Shown here: piece by piece, positions 20,044-29,283 of the stretch
Numbering within the stretch: the first letter of the stretch is position 1
Layout of the letters: each line of letters begins with the position of its first letter
NCBI RefSeq assembly: GCF_024436375.1
Contig: NZ_JAFMZM010000003.1
Coordinates: 759,544-823,543 of the forward strand
Length of the DNA stretch: 64,000 bases
Direction: 5' to 3'
From: Nocardioides astragali
GTDB taxonomy: Bacteria > Actinomycetota > Actinomycetes > Propionibacteriales > Nocardioidaceae
Notes under the pieces: generated by a model
What the model was told of the DNA's origin: nothing
The model's input: the letters and a program-made list of their open reading frames with translations, nothing else
The model's database searches: none
Program-made: the position numbers and the translations under genes

Positions 20044-20571
20044 ATGCGTAGGTGGTGTGCGGTCCTGATGGTGCTGGCTGCCGTGCTGGTGGCAGCACCG
20101 GCCGGTGCGCGTCCGGTGGGGAGCGCCGAGCGCACGAGCGCCACGGCCCTCGGGCGACTCTCCATCCCGGCGATCGGGGTCAACGCGGGGATCATCGCCG
20201 TCGGGGTGACCAGCTCCGGTCACCTGGCGATCGGCGGCAGCGTCCGTGACGTCTACCGCTGGCGCGCCGGCGTGCTCCCGGGCCAGCAGGGCAGCGCGGT
20301 CCTGGCCGGCCACACGTGGTCGAAGGGGCCGGGAGTCTTCGACAACCTCGGCAACCTCCGTCCGGGCAACCTGGTCATCGTGGGCAAGAACCGCTTCAAG
20401 GTGACACGCGTGCGTCGGGTGACGGGGATGTCACGCGAGGACGTGGCACGGCTGTTCTCCGACCGCGGAGAGCCCCGGCTGGTGCTCGTCACCTGCGGGG
20501 ACCGCAACAACCTCACCGGGGTCTACCGCACCCGGATCATCGTCCACGCGAAGCTGCTGCCCCGCCGCTGA
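20044..20571 (+). CDS. Sortase (class E/F-like)
   Basis: 175 residues. A signal or anchor segment (WCAVLMVLAAVLVAAPAGA) precedes a compact sortase domain, RLSIPAIGVNAGIIAVGV onward. The catalytic His lies in AGHTWSKG near residue 90, the Cys in LVTCGD near 150 and the Arg in YRTRIIV near 162, so the triad is intact. VTCGD is nearer the actinobacterial class F pattern, but class E cannot be excluded. Known role: covalent attachment of exported proteins to the cell wall. No sorting-signal substrate is recognisable in the window. The start is the ATG at 20044 with GGGG upstream; the 3' end overlaps the convergent IclR gene by 35 bp. Confidence 0.88.
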   Translation: MRRWCAVLMVLAAVLVAAPAGARPVGSAERTSATALGRLSIPAIGVNAGIIAVGVTSSGHLAIGGSVRDVYRWRAGVLPGQQGSAVLAGHTWSKGPGVFDNLGNLRPGNLVIVGKNRFKVTRVRRVTGMSREDVARLFSDRGEPRLVLVTCGDRNNLTGVYRTRIIVHAKLLPRR

Positions 20572-21310
20572 CGCGCCGGGTCAGGCGGGTCGCCGTCGAC
20601 GTGACCGCGGCGGCGATCGACGTGACGTCCTCCGCCGTGTCGCTGGGGAATGTCACCGCGACCCCGGCGACCGGGTGCGAGTTGTGGTCGAGCACCGCCG
20701 CGGCAACGCTCTGCAGGCCGGGGGTCACCTCGCCGTCCTCGGTGGCGTACCCGCGCTGACGCGTCGCGGCGAGAACGGTCCGGAGCGCGCTCAGCGACGT
20801 CGGGCCCTTCCCGTGGCGATCGACGAAGGCATCGCGGTCGGGGTAGAGCGCGCGGACCTGGCTGGCCGGCAGCGCGGCCAGGATGGCGCGTCCCGACGCG
20901 GTCAGGTGGGCCGGCAGCCGTACGCCGACGTCGGTGACGAGGGGTGGTCGGCCGGGCGCCCGCTCCTCGATGACGTAGAGCACGTCGCGACCGTGCAGCA
21001 CCGCGAGGTGGGCGCCGTGCCCGGTCCGGTCGACGAGCTCGGCGAGCGGTCGCCGAGCCAGCCGGGCGAGCGGCTCCTGTCGCGTGAACCCACTGCCCAC
21101 CTCGAACGCCGCGACGCCGAGGCCGTAGCGGCGCTCGTCGGGGAGGTGCACGACGAAGCCCTCGTCGATCATCGTGTTGAGCAGGTGGTAGGCCGTGCTC
21201 CGCGGAAGGTGGCAGGCACGCATGATCCGGTCGAGGGGGACCGGATCCGCCTGCGTGGCCAGGAAGCGCAGGACCCGCAGGGCGCGGGTGGCGGCAGGGA
21301 CCTGGCTCAC
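20537..21310 (-). CDS. IclR-family transcriptional regulator
   Basis: 257 residues. An N-terminal winged helix-turn-helix (about 6-70: RALRVLRFLA, LPRSTAYHLLNTMIDEGF) is followed by the IclR effector domain (GVRLPAHLTASGRAILAAL, QRGYATEDGEVTPGLQSVAAAVLD). GTG start. It lies about 1.5 kb before hutH, with two membrane-protein genes between. An IclR-type HutR controls histidine utilisation in Corynebacterium resistens, so hut control is a reasonable guess here, though other ligands are possible. Five ACGTCAG-type direct repeats precede its start and may be operators. Confidence 0.88.
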   Translation of the reverse strand: MSQVPAATRALRVLRFLATQADPVPLDRIMRACHLPRSTAYHLLNTMIDEGFVVHLPDERRYGLGVAAFEVGSGFTRQEPLARLARRPLAELVDRTGHGAHLAVLHGRDVLYVIEERAPGRPPLVTDVGVRLPAHLTASGRAILAALPASQVRALYPDRDAFVDRHGKGPTSLSALRTVLAATRQRGYATEDGEVTPGLQSVAAAVLDHNSHPVAGVAVTFPSDTAEDVTSIAAAVTSTATRLTRRVSGGAAASRGR

Positions 21311-21324
21311 GAGGCAGCTCGTGG

Positions 21325-21384
21325 CACGTCAGGCACTCACGTCAGCCCCTCACGTCAGGCCCACGTCAGGCCCTCGCGTCAGGC
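21325..21384. repeat. Five direct repeats of CACGTCAGGC upstream of iclR
   Basis: CACGTCAGGC or close variants begin at 21325, 21338, 21351, 21362 and 21375. Spacing is 13, 13, 11 and 13 bases, about one helical turn or a little more. The block fills the space between the start of the IclR gene and the stop codon of the upstream membrane protein, and the last copy contains that stop. It could be a stacked operator or a slippage-expanded repeat. Confidence 0.75.
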
Positions 21385-22041
21385 ATTGTCGGACTGGTCC
21401 TTGCGCGTGAACCAGCCGCCGCTGCCACCCTCGGCCTCCAGGGGCTTGCCCGGCATGTCGTTGGCGCCGGGGGTGCGTCGGGGCAGGAGCGGGGTGCCGG
21501 AGCCCTGGGTCGGCGGGGTCGTCTCGGCCTGCTCCTCGGCCTGCTCGGCCTGCTTCTCAGCCTCGGCCTGCTCGGCCTCGGCGTGCTCGGCCTGCTCGGT
21601 CTGCTCGGCCTGCTCGGCCGGAGCCGCCTCAGGCGTCACATCCACGTCGGAGGGCGCCGTCGGCTGCTGGTCGACCGTGCCGGCGACCTGGGGCTGGTAG
21701 TCGTCGGACTTGTGGTCGACGCGGGGGTCGAGCCGGTCGGCGGCCCGGATCTGGGCCTCGTGCTCGGCCTCGGCGCGCGCGGCGCTCAGGCGGGCCTCCT
21801 CGGCCTCCGCCGCGGCGCGCTCGGCGGCGACGCGCGCCTCCTCGGCCTTCGCCTCGGCCTCCGCCGCCCGCTCCTGGACCGGCGGCAGGGCGGTCTGGGC
21901 CTGGGTGGCGGCCTGGGTCCGCAGCTGCTCGGCCCGCGCGATGTTGGCCTCCTGGTTCTTCCTGCGGATGACGACGAGCGCCACGGCGAGCACGACCAAG
22001 ACGATGACTGCGATGACGATGAGCGTGGTGGTGGTGTTCAC
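21379..22041 (-). CDS. Membrane-anchored coiled-coil protein, paralogue 1
   Basis: 220 residues. A single N-terminal membrane segment (LIVIAVIVLVVLAVALVVI) is followed by RRK, so the rest is cytoplasmic. The body is a long Ala/Glu-rich coiled coil (AEAEAKAEEARVAAERAAAE and similar) and then a disordered Ala/Glu/Gln region. The motif DPRVDHKSDDYQP in the middle matches DPRVDTTSDDYAP in the next gene upstream, so the two are tandem paralogues. Function unknown; a structural or scaffolding role at the membrane is a guess. Confidence 0.7.
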   Translation of the reverse strand: MNTTTTLIVIAVIVLVVLAVALVVIRRKNQEANIARAEQLRTQAATQAQTALPPVQERAAEAEAKAEEARVAAERAAAEAEEARLSAARAEAEHEAQIRAADRLDPRVDHKSDDYQPQVAGTVDQQPTAPSDVDVTPEAAPAEQAEQTEQAEHAEAEQAEAEKQAEQAEEQAETTPPTQGSGTPLLPRRTPGANDMPGKPLEAEGGSGGWFTRKDQSDNA

Positions 22042-22154
22042 GGGGCACCTCTCGGAGAACAGGGGAATCCCAGTCTGTCAGTGCGCGGGGCGATGTGCAG
22101 CGCTGTGTCCACGCGCGTCTGGTGCCGGCGGGAGGCCTCCGGACGTGGCAGGGC

Positions 22155-22595
22155 TCAGGCGCGGTGCGTCCCCCCTGGGCGGTCGGTCCGGTCCGTCCGG
22201 TGGGGGTCGTCGGCGTCGAGGACGGTGCGCTGGTCGGTCGCACCGGCACCCGGGGCGTAGTCGTCAGACGTCGTGTCGACCCTCGGGTCCACCTCGTCGG
22301 CAGTGCGCAGCCGGTCCTCGTGCACCGCCTGCTGCTGGGTGGCCGCGACCTGGGCCTCGCGCGCCTGCTGCTCGGCACGCTCCGCGTCGAGCCGGGCGCG
22401 CTCTGCCTGCGCTTCCGCCTCCTGGGCACGCACCTGCGTCTCGGGGATCTCGGTGGCGTGCTCGTGGGCCTCCTGCCGGAGGTGCTCGGCGTGCTCCTGC
22501 TGCTTCTTCTTGCGCTGCTGGGTCACCAGCCAGGCGGCGAGCGCCGCCACGACCAGGACGACGACCAGGACGATGATCCACTCGGTGGCTTCCAT
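22155..22595 (-). CDS. Membrane-anchored coiled-coil protein, paralogue 2
   Basis: 146 residues, ATG at 22595 with the strong site AGGAGG six bases upstream. It has one N-terminal membrane segment (WIIVLVVVLVVAALAAWLV), then QQRKKKQQ, an Ala/Glu/Gln coiled coil and the shared motif DPRVDTTSDDYAP. It is the shorter version of the neighbouring 220-residue protein, 113 bp away and on the same strand. Function unknown. Both lie between the IclR gene and hutH; there is no sign of a link to histidine degradation beyond position. Confidence 0.7.
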   Translation of the reverse strand: MEATEWIIVLVVVLVVAALAAWLVTQQRKKKQQEHAEHLRQEAHEHATEIPETQVRAQEAEAQAERARLDAERAEQQAREAQVAATQQQAVHEDRLRTADEVDPRVDTTSDDYAPGAGATDQRTVLDADDPHRTDRTDRPGGTHRA

Positions 22596-22775
22596 GGCGA
22601 ACCTCCTGCTCCGGCGACCTCGGGTGGGTCGCCCGAACTCACCGTGCCTGAGGCGTTGGCCGTGGTGCACCCCCCAAGAGGCGAGGAGCTCCCTTCCGTG
22701 GCCTGTCTGGGATCCGAGACGCTGACCCGGTGAACCGGGGTGGTTCGGGGGTGCGGCCGGGAGTTTGATGAGCGC

Positions 22776-24323
22776 ATGCACAACATCCAGGCCATCGACG
22801 TGGGCGTCGGCCCCGTGTCGTTCGAGGACCTCATCCACGTCGCCCGTCACGGGGCTCGGGTCGAGCTGACCGGTGAGGCGCTCGGCGCGATCGACCGTGC
22901 GCGCGGAGTGATCGAGGCGCTGGCGGCGGCCGAGACGCCGACGTACGGCGTCAGCACCGGCTTCGGTGCCCTCGCCACGCGCCACATCCCCACCGAGATG
23001 CGCGCGCAGCTCCAGCGTTCCCTCATCCGGTCCCACGCCGCCGGCTCCGGGCCCGAGGTCGAGCGCGAGGTGGTGAGGGCCCTCATGCTGCTGCGCCTCT
23101 CGACGCTCGCGACCGGGCGCACCGGCGTACGGCGTGAGACGGCGCAGCTGATGGCCGACCTGCTCTCCCACGGCATCACCCCGGTCGTGCGGGAGTACGG
23201 CTCGCTCGGCTGCTCCGGCGACCTGGCGCCTCTGTCGCACTGCGCCCTCGCGTTGATGGGGGAGGGCGAGGTCCGCGACGCGGCCGGAACCCTCATGCCT
23301 GCGGCCGAGGCCCTTGCGGCAGCAGGCCTCACGCCCGTGGAGCTCGTCGCCAAGGAGGGCCTGGCCCTCATCAACGGCACCGACGGCATGCTCGGCATGC
23401 TGGTCATGGCCATCACCGACCTGCGGATGCTCCTGCGCACCGCCGACATCGCGGCAGCGATGAGCGTCGAGGGCCAGCTCGGCACCGACCGGGTCTTCGC
23501 CCCCGAGCTGCAGGCCATCCGCCCGCACCCCGGTCAGGCGCTCTCCGCGGCCAACCTCACCGCCTTGATGGCCGAGTCGGCCGTCGTGGCGTCCCACCGC
23601 ACCGGCGACTGCAACCGCGTGCAGGACGCCTACTCACTGCGCTGCTCGCCGCAGGTCCACGGCGCCGCCCGCGACACCGTCGAGCACGCGGCCACGGTCG
23701 CGGGCCGCGAGCTGGCCAGCGCGATCGACAACCCGGTCGTGCTAGGTGACACCGTGGAGTCCAACGGCAACTTCCACGGGGCCCCGATCGGCTACGTCCT
23801 CGACTTCCTCGCGATCGTCGCCGCCGACGTGGCCTCGATCAGCGAGCGGCGCACCGACCGGTTCCTCGACAAGGCCCGCAACCACGGCCTGCCGCCCTTC
23901 CTCGCCGACGACCCGGGTGTCGACAGCGGGCACATGATCGCCCAGTACACCCAGGCCTCGATCGTCTCGGAGCTCAAGCGGCTGGCCGTCCCGGCATCGG
24001 TCGACTCGATCCCCTCCAGCGCCATGCAGGAGGACCACGTGTCGATGGGCTGGAACGCCGCGCGCAAGCTGCGCCGAAGCGTCGACGGGCTCTCCCGCGT
24101 CGTGGCCGTCGAGGTCCTCACCGCTGCCCGCGCCCTCGACCTGCGATCCCCGCTGACGCCGTCGCCCGCCACGGCTGCGGTCGTCGCGCTGCTGCGCGAG
24201 TCCGGCATCGAGGGCCCAGGTCCCGACCGCCACCTCTCGCCCGAGATCGAGACCGCCGTCGACCTCGTCCAGTCCGGCGCGGTGCTCGCCGCCGCCGAAT
24301 CCGCGATCGGAGAACTGAAGTGA
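22776..24323 (+). CDS. hutH: Histidine ammonia-lyase
   Basis: 515 residues. It converts L-histidine to urocanate and ammonia, the first step of histidine degradation. The family signature is [15 protein letters not shown], where Cys146-Ser147-Gly148 form the MIO cofactor; most histidases have Ala at the first of these positions. Other conserved parts are [21 protein letters not shown] and [15 protein letters not shown]. The ATG at 22776 is preferred; an upstream GTG at 22740 would add 12 residues of poor quality. It overlaps hutU by GTGA. A small dyad CCCGG-TGAA-CCGGG lies upstream at 22726-22739. Confidence 0.97.
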   Translation: MHNIQAIDVGVGPVSFEDLIHVARHGARVELTGEALGAIDRARGVIEALAAAETPTYGVSTGFGALATRHIPTEMRAQLQRSLIRSHAAGSGPEVEREVVRALMLLRLSTLATGRTGVRRETAQLMADLLSHGITPVVREYGSLGCSGDLAPLSHCALALMGEGEVRDAAGTLMPAAEALAAAGLTPVELVAKEGLALINGTDGMLGMLVMAITDLRMLLRTADIAAAMSVEGQLGTDRVFAPELQAIRPHPGQALSAANLTALMAESAVVASHRTGDCNRVQDAYSLRCSPQVHGAARDTVEHAATVAGRELASAIDNPVVLGDTVESNGNFHGAPIGYVLDFLAIVAADVASISERRTDRFLDKARNHGLPPFLADDPGVDSGHMIAQYTQASIVSELKRLAVPASVDSIPSSAMQEDHVSMGWNAARKLRRSVDGLSRVVAVEVLTAARALDLRSPLTPSPATAAVVALLRESGIEGPGPDRHLSPEIETAVDLVQSGAVLAAAESAIGELK

Positions 24324-26038
24324 CCGCCTCGCCCAACTCCCGCCTGCCCATCCACGCGCCCCACGGCACCGAGCTGACCGCGAAGTCGTGGCAGACCGAG
24401 GCGCCGCTGCGGATGCTGATGAACAACCTCGACCCGGACAACGCCGAGCGCCCCGAGGACCTGGTGGTCTACGGCGGCACCGGCAAGGCGGCCCGCAGCT
24501 GGGAGGCGTACGACGCCATCCTCCGCTCCCTGCGCGACCTGGAGGACGACGAGACGCTGCTCGTGCAGTCCGGCAAGCCGGTCGGCGTGATGCGGACCCA
24601 CGAGTGGGCACCCCGGGTGCTCATCGCCAACTCCAACCTCGTCGGCGACTGGGCCAACTGGGAGGAGTTCCGCAGGCTCGAGGACCTCGGGCTGACGATG
24701 TACGGCCAGATGACGGCCGGCTCGTGGATCTACATCGGCACCCAGGGCATCCTCCAAGGCACCTTCGAGACGTTCGCGGCGATCGCCGACCTGCGCTTCG
24801 ACGGGACGCTCGCCGGCACCATCACCGTCACCGCCGGCCTCGGTGGCATGGGCGGCGCCCAGCCCCTCGCGGTGACCATGAACGAGGGCGTCGCGATCTG
24901 CATCGAGTGCGACCAGCACCGCATCGACCGGCGGCTGGAGACCCGCTACCTCGACGTGCAGGCGCGCGACCTCGACCACGCGGTCGAGCTGGCCCTGGAG
25001 GCACGCGACGCGCGTCGCGCCCTGTCGATCGGCGTGCTCGGCAACGCCGCCGACCTGCTGCCCGAGCTGCTCGAGCGGCACCTCGACCGGGTCGGGCGGG
25101 GCGATGAGGAAGGGGCAGGCCCCCTCGTCGACATCGTCACCGACCAGACGTCCGCGCACGACCCGCTGTTCTACCTGCCCTCCGGCACGTCGTACGACGA
25201 CTGGGAGCGTGAGCGCACCGAGGACCCCCGCGGCTTCACCAAGCGCAGCCAGGAGTCCATGGCCCGCCACGTCCGCGCGATGGTGGAGTTCCAGGACGCC
25301 GGTGCCGAGGTCTTCGACTACGGCAACTCGATCCGCGACGAGGCCCGCAAGGGCGGCTACGACCGGGCGTTCGAGTTCCCCGGCTTCGTGCCGGCCTACA
25401 TCCGGCCGTTGTTCTGCGAGGGCAAGGGCCCGTTCCGCTGGGCAGCCCTGTCCGGCGACCCGGCCGACATCCACGCCACCGACCGCGCGATCAAGGAGCT
25501 GTTCCCGGCCGACGAGAAGCCGGAGTACGCCCGCCTGCACAAGTGGCTCGACATGGCCTCCGAGCGCGTGCAGTTCCAGGGACTGCCTGCCCGGATCTGC
25601 TGGCTGGGCTACGGCGACCGCGCCAAGGCGGGCGCGAAGTTCAACGAGATGGTGGCCAGCGGTGAGCTGAAGGCGCCGATCGTCATCGGCCGCGACCACC
25701 TCGACTGCGGCTCCGTCGCCTCGCCCTACCGCGAGACCGAGGCGATGCTCGACGGCTCGGACGCGATCGCCGACTGGGCGATCCTCAACGCCCTGGTCAA
25801 CACCGCGTCCGGCGCCACCTGGGTCTCCTTCCACCACGGAGGCGGCGTCGGGATCGGTCGCTCGCTCCACGCCGGACAGGTCACCGTGGCCGACGGCACC
25901 GAGCTCGCCGGCGAGAAGCTCCAGCGCGTGCTGACCAACGACCCGGGCATGGGCGTCATCCGCCACGTCGACGCGGGGTACGACCGCGCGATCGAGGTCG
26001 CCGAGGAGCGCGGGGTCAGCATCCCGATGCGTGGCTGA
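24320..26038 (+). CDS. hutU: Urocanate hydratase
   Basis: 572 residues, close to the usual length. It hydrates urocanate to imidazolone propionate, the second step of the pathway, with tightly bound NAD. Conserved parts include [28 protein letters not shown] in the NAD domain near residue 175, and [16 protein letters not shown] with the active-site Cys near 463. It starts at GTG in a GTGA overlap with hutH. A short Gly/Glu-rich insertion (about residues 258-270) just before [12 protein letters not shown] is encoded by an imperfect palindrome at 25103-25129. Confidence 0.97.
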   Translation: MTASPNSRLPIHAPHGTELTAKSWQTEAPLRMLMNNLDPDNAERPEDLVVYGGTGKAARSWEAYDAILRSLRDLEDDETLLVQSGKPVGVMRTHEWAPRVLIANSNLVGDWANWEEFRRLEDLGLTMYGQMTAGSWIYIGTQGILQGTFETFAAIADLRFDGTLAGTITVTAGLGGMGGAQPLAVTMNEGVAICIECDQHRIDRRLETRYLDVQARDLDHAVELALEARDARRALSIGVLGNAADLLPELLERHLDRVGRGDEEGAGPLVDIVTDQTSAHDPLFYLPSGTSYDDWERERTEDPRGFTKRSQESMARHVRAMVEFQDAGAEVFDYGNSIRDEARKGGYDRAFEFPGFVPAYIRPLFCEGKGPFRWAALSGDPADIHATDRAIKELFPADEKPEYARLHKWLDMASERVQFQGLPARICWLGYGDRAKAGAKFNEMVASGELKAPIVIGRDHLDCGSVASPYRETEAMLDGSDAIADWAILNALVNTASGATWVSFHHGGGVGIGRSLHAGQVTVADGTELAGEKLQRVLTNDPGMGVIRHVDAGYDRAIEVAEERGVSIPMRG

Positions 26039-26079
26039 GGTCCCCGGTTCGCCGCGACGTCGGTGGCAGGGTGCTGCCC

Positions 26080-26658
26080 ATGGACGCCGACGCCGCCAAG
26101 GCCAACCTCCACAACTACCTGAAGCACGAGCGCGAGGCCGTAGTTGCGAAGCTGGACGGCCTGTCGGAGTACGACGTACGGCGCCCGCTGACTGTCACCG
26201 GCACCAACCTGCTCGGGCTGGTCAAACACCTGGCGACCTGGGAGGCGCGCTACCTCGGCGAGGTCTTCGGTCGTCCGTTCCCCGAGCCGCTGCCCCGGTG
26301 GGACATCGAGGCCGACCGGCTTGCCGACATGTGGGTCGCTGAGGACGAGTCGCGCGCCGACGTCGTCGACCGTTACCGCCGGGTGTGGGCGCACGGCGAC
26401 GCGACCCTGCAGGCGCTGGACCTCGACGCCACCGGGCGCGTCGAGTGGTGGGGCGATGCCGAGGTACCGCTGTTCAACGTCCTCGTCCACCTTCTCGCCG
26501 AGACGAGCCGGCACGCGGGTCACGCCGACATCCTGCGTGAGGAGGTCGACGGGGCGGTGGGGACCGATGCGGAGGCGATGGCCGCGGACGGGCACGACGC
26601 CGCGTTCTGGGCGGACCGGCGCGAGCAGATCGAGGCGGCGGCCCGAGCGGCCGGATGA
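26080..26658 (+). CDS. DinB-like (DUF664-type) four-helix protein
   Basis: 192 residues with the DinB/YfiT four-helix bundle. The putative metal ligands are His in LLGLVKHLATWEARYL near residue 50 and two His in LAETSRHAGHADILREEV near residue 150, the usual three-His arrangement. Members are metal-dependent transferases, often thiol-linked; the substrate here is unknown. ATG at 26080 is chosen; an upstream GTG would add three residues. It lies 41 bp after hutU on the same strand, so it may be cotranscribed, but a hut role is not implied. Confidence 0.8.
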   Translation: MDADAAKANLHNYLKHEREAVVAKLDGLSEYDVRRPLTVTGTNLLGLVKHLATWEARYLGEVFGRPFPEPLPRWDIEADRLADMWVAEDESRADVVDRYRRVWAHGDATLQALDLDATGRVEWWGDAEVPLFNVLVHLLAETSRHAGHADILREEVDGAVGTDAEAMAADGHDAAFWADRREQIEAAARAAG

Positions 26659-26758
26659 CCACGGTCACCGCCAGGTGACGAGCCCTTCGCGCGGGGCCCG
26701 AACGCGGCCGCCGCACCGGCGACACGCCGTACGCCACTCGCGACACGCCGCGCCTGAT

Positions 26759-26782
26759 GGCCCGACCTGCGGGCATCGGGCC
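26759..26782. terminator. Hairpin downstream of the hutH-hutU-DinB unit
   Basis: GGCCCGA at 26759-26765 pairs with TCGGGCC at 26776-26782 around a 10-base loop, between two convergent gene ends. No T-run follows, which is usual in this GC range. Probably a bidirectional terminator. Confidence 0.4.
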
Positions 26783-26822
26783 CTCGGGGATTGCGTGTGG
26801 CTGAGGTCCACGGGCGGTCGGA

Positions 26823-28091
26823 TCACTGAGCGATCACCGACTCGATCACCTTGCGGGTGAGCATGACCACGACACCGTCGAAGTCGCCGGTCCCCGCCTC
26901 GATCCCCCGGGTCAGCGCATCGAACGTCACGGTCTGGAACACCAGGTCGGCCAGTGGGGCGAGCTCGACGGCGCGGTCGAAGTCGGCGCCGGGGAAGGCG
27001 TCTCGCCACGGGAGCAGGACGGTGTGCACCCGGTCTCCCACTTCTGCCCCTTCTTCCTGGGCGATCCAGTGGGCGAGGTGGGTGCCGTCGAGGAACGGGT
27101 GGGTGAGGCACCCGTCGCTCCAGTCGAAGACCCGCACGCCCGCGCCGTCGAAGGCCACGTTGCCCGCATGCAGGTCGCCGTGGGCCAGGGTGTCGGGGAA
27201 GCCGCAGGCCCAGAGCTCCCGCACGCGCGCCTCGACGACCGGGATCGCCTCGCTGAGCGCCGCCTGCTCATCCGCGGTCAGCGCGTCGAGCTCCGGGCTG
27301 GTCGTCAGCGCCTCGCGCCACGCCGTCAGGGTCGTCTCCAGTCCTCGGTCAGGAGCACCGGCCCTGCGGAGCTCGTCGATCCAGTCCAGTGACGAGATCT
27401 GAGCCGCGGCCCACAGTGGAGCCAGGGCGGTCGCGGCCTCGGCCGGTGCCCCGGCGGTGTCGACCCCCGGCAGCGGCTCGGTGAGGAGCCAGCCGCGGTC
27501 ACGCTCGACGCCGACCACCTCGGGCACCAGGTCGGGCACGTGGCGCGCGACGGTCTCGACGATGGCCGCCTCCGCGGAGAAGTGCTCGCAGCTGGCCTTG
27601 AACCACACCGGCCCACGGTCGGTCGGGACGACGTGGACCGCCGAGATGCTCCAGACGCGGTGGGTGCGGAGCGGACCGGTTCGTGAACGGCCGGTGTCCG
27701 CGAGCACTGTGTCGATCCATGCCTCGACCTCGTCGTGCCACCCCGGGCGGTACCAGTCGGGACGGCGCGCGGGCGGCGTACCCCAGTGCTCGCGAACCGA
27801 TCGCACGACCTGGGTGCGCACGTCCTCGGGGAGGTCGTCCGTGTGCGCCCAGCGCCCGCGCGACGGCGCACCGCCACGCGCACCGACGACGTGCAGGCGG
27901 TTGGTTTCGTCGAGTACGACCACCGGCGCGAGGTGCACGGCGTCGGTGAGGAAGCGGCTGGCGCCAGCCGTCGCCGTCGCAGCGCCACCCCACTGGCCCT
28001 GCTCGAAGGCCGGGAGCCGTCCGTCATCGTCCACCCACACGCGGTCGCCGTCGGTGAGTGCGACGTGAATGTTGCGTGGGTGGCCGGTCAC
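26823..28091 (-). CDS. Aminoglycoside phosphotransferase-like (APH) kinase
   Basis: 422 residues from GTG at 28091, chosen because it stays clear of the divergent M48 promoter; an ATG 26 codons further upstream would overlap that gene. Residues 1-90 form an N-terminal domain (VALTDGDRVWVDDDGRLPAF, HLAPVVVLDET). The APH-type kinase fold follows, with VWFKASCEHFSAEAAIVETVA (phosphate-binding Lys and helix C Glu), LAHGDLHAGNVAFD (catalytic loop) and VRVFDWSDGC (metal Asp, in place of DFG). Small-molecule phosphorylation is likely; the substrate is unknown, and antibiotic resistance should not be assumed. Confidence 0.8.
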   Translation of the reverse strand: MTGHPRNIHVALTDGDRVWVDDDGRLPAFEQGQWGGAATATAGASRFLTDAVHLAPVVVLDETNRLHVVGARGGAPSRGRWAHTDDLPEDVRTQVVRSVREHWGTPPARRPDWYRPGWHDEVEAWIDTVLADTGRSRTGPLRTHRVWSISAVHVVPTDRGPVWFKASCEHFSAEAAIVETVARHVPDLVPEVVGVERDRGWLLTEPLPGVDTAGAPAEAATALAPLWAAAQISSLDWIDELRRAGAPDRGLETTLTAWREALTTSPELDALTADEQAALSEAIPVVEARVRELWACGFPDTLAHGDLHAGNVAFDGAGVRVFDWSDGCLTHPFLDGTHLAHWIAQEEGAEVGDRVHTVLLPWRDAFPGADFDRAVELAPLADLVFQTVTFDALTRGIEAGTGDFDGVVVMLTRKVIESVIAQ

Positions 28092-28127
28092 CGGCGGATC
28101 ATGGCACGAGCGTGCCTCCTGGAACGC

Positions 28128-28156
28128 ATGACAATCTCTGCCGCGTACGTCAGGAT
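28128..28156 (+). promoter_or_regulatory. Candidate promoter of the M48 peptidase gene
   Basis: ATGACA at 28128-28133 and CAGGAT at 28151-28156 are 17 bp apart and resemble -35 and -10 elements. The -10 ends six bases before the ATG at 28163, and no ribosome binding site is seen, so a leaderless or nearly leaderless transcript is likely. Confidence 0.4.
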
Positions 28157-28162
28157 CCCTCC

Positions 28163-29191
28163 ATGGCATCGGGGGAGAAGAAGCCGGCGCGCTCGCGCGT
28201 CGTACTGACCGACATCAGCTCGCGGGCATGGGAGCACCCGGCGGACAAGGGTGCACTGGTCGCGCTCCGCAAGCTCAAGGGCTTCGACGTGCTGCTCAAG
28301 ACGATGTCGGGCGTCTTTCGCGAGCGGGCGTGGCGACTGACCCTGCTCGGCTCCGCGGTGCGGGTCGACGAGCGACAGTTCGCGCGGCTGCACCGGCTGC
28401 TGGCCGAGGTAGGTCGCAGCCTCGACGCGACCGACCTGCCGGAGATGTACGTCCAGGCCGACCCGATGCTGGGCGCGCAGACGATCGGGATGGACAAGCC
28501 GATCATCGTGTTGACCTCCGGGTTGGTCCACCACCTCGACGACGACGAGCTGCGCTTCGTCATCGGCCACGAGCTCGGCCACGCCGTGAGCGGGCACGCG
28601 ATCTACCGCACGCTCCTGCTGCGGCTGCTCGGCCTCGGCGGGCTGCTCAACGCCATCCCTGGCGGTGCCATCGGCATCCGGATGGTCACGGTCGGCCTGC
28701 TCGAGTGGTCCCGCAAGGCCGAGCTGTCTGCCGACCGGGCCGGGCTGCTCGCCAGCCAGGACCCGACCGCGGCCCTGCGCACGCACATGAAGCTCGCCAG
28801 CGGCGGCACGCTCGAGGAGCTCGACGTCACCTCGTTCCTGTCGCAGGGGGCCGAGTACGACGAAGGCGGCGACGTGCGCGAGTCGCTCATCAAGCTCTCG
28901 CTGCTCCAGCAGCAGAGCCATCCCTTCGCGGTCGTTCGGGCGACGGAGCTGCGGCGCTGGATCGACTCCGGGGCCTACACCGCCATCCTCGGCGGCAGCT
29001 ACCCGCGTCGCGCGGACGACGACGGTGCCTCGGTGAGCGCGGCCGCCCAGGAGGCTGCGGCGAGCTACTCCGTGGCCTTCGAGCAGACGCAGGACACGCT
29101 CGGTCGGCTCGTGCACGACCTCGCGGGCTGGATGGGTTCGGCCAGCACGTGGATCAACGACCGGTTCCGCCGCGGCAGCGAGAGCGCCTGA
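28163..29191 (+). CDS. M48-family metalloprotease
   Basis: 342 residues. The zinc site is VIGHELGHAVSGH near residue 136 with the third ligand Glu in RKAELSADRAG near 187. Two hydrophobic stretches after the HExxH helix (LLLRLLGLGGLLNAI and a following segment) may dip into the membrane; there is no N-terminal signal or anchor as in classic HtpX. The C-terminal 100 residues include PFAVVRATELRRWID, typical of this subgroup. Role: probably protein quality control. ATG at 28163. It is divergent from the APH-like gene and is followed by a strong hairpin. Confidence 0.9.
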   Translation: MASGEKKPARSRVVLTDISSRAWEHPADKGALVALRKLKGFDVLLKTMSGVFRERAWRLTLLGSAVRVDERQFARLHRLLAEVGRSLDATDLPEMYVQADPMLGAQTIGMDKPIIVLTSGLVHHLDDDELRFVIGHELGHAVSGHAIYRTLLLRLLGLGGLLNAIPGGAIGIRMVTVGLLEWSRKAELSADRAGLLASQDPTAALRTHMKLASGGTLEELDVTSFLSQGAEYDEGGDVRESLIKLSLLQQQSHPFAVVRATELRRWIDSGAYTAILGGSYPRRADDDGASVSAAAQEAAASYSVAFEQTQDTLGRLVHDLAGWMGSASTWINDRFRRGSESA

Positions 29192-29219
29192 GCCTCGACC
29201 CTAGTGGCCCGGACGTGCT

Positions 29220-29254
29220 CGGGCCCCGGACACGTGTGCCGTGTCCGGGGCCCG
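29220..29254. terminator. Strong bidirectional terminator hairpin
   Basis: A perfect 14-bp stem: CGGGCCCCGGACAC at 29220-29233 pairs with GTGTCCGGGGCCCG at 29241-29254 across a 7-base loop. It lies between the convergent M48 gene and the small membrane-protein gene, so it probably ends both transcripts. Confidence 0.8.
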
Positions 29255-29283
29255 TCGAGCAGTAAGCAGTGGTGGTGGTGCCG

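Noticed and set aside
21325..21384. CRISPR-like array
   Set aside because: Repeats are only 10 bases with 1-3 base spacers; no cas genes.
26823..28091. Aminoglycoside resistance gene
   Set aside because: The APH fold is shared by many metabolic kinases, and an N-terminal extra domain and chromosomal housekeeping context argue against resistance.
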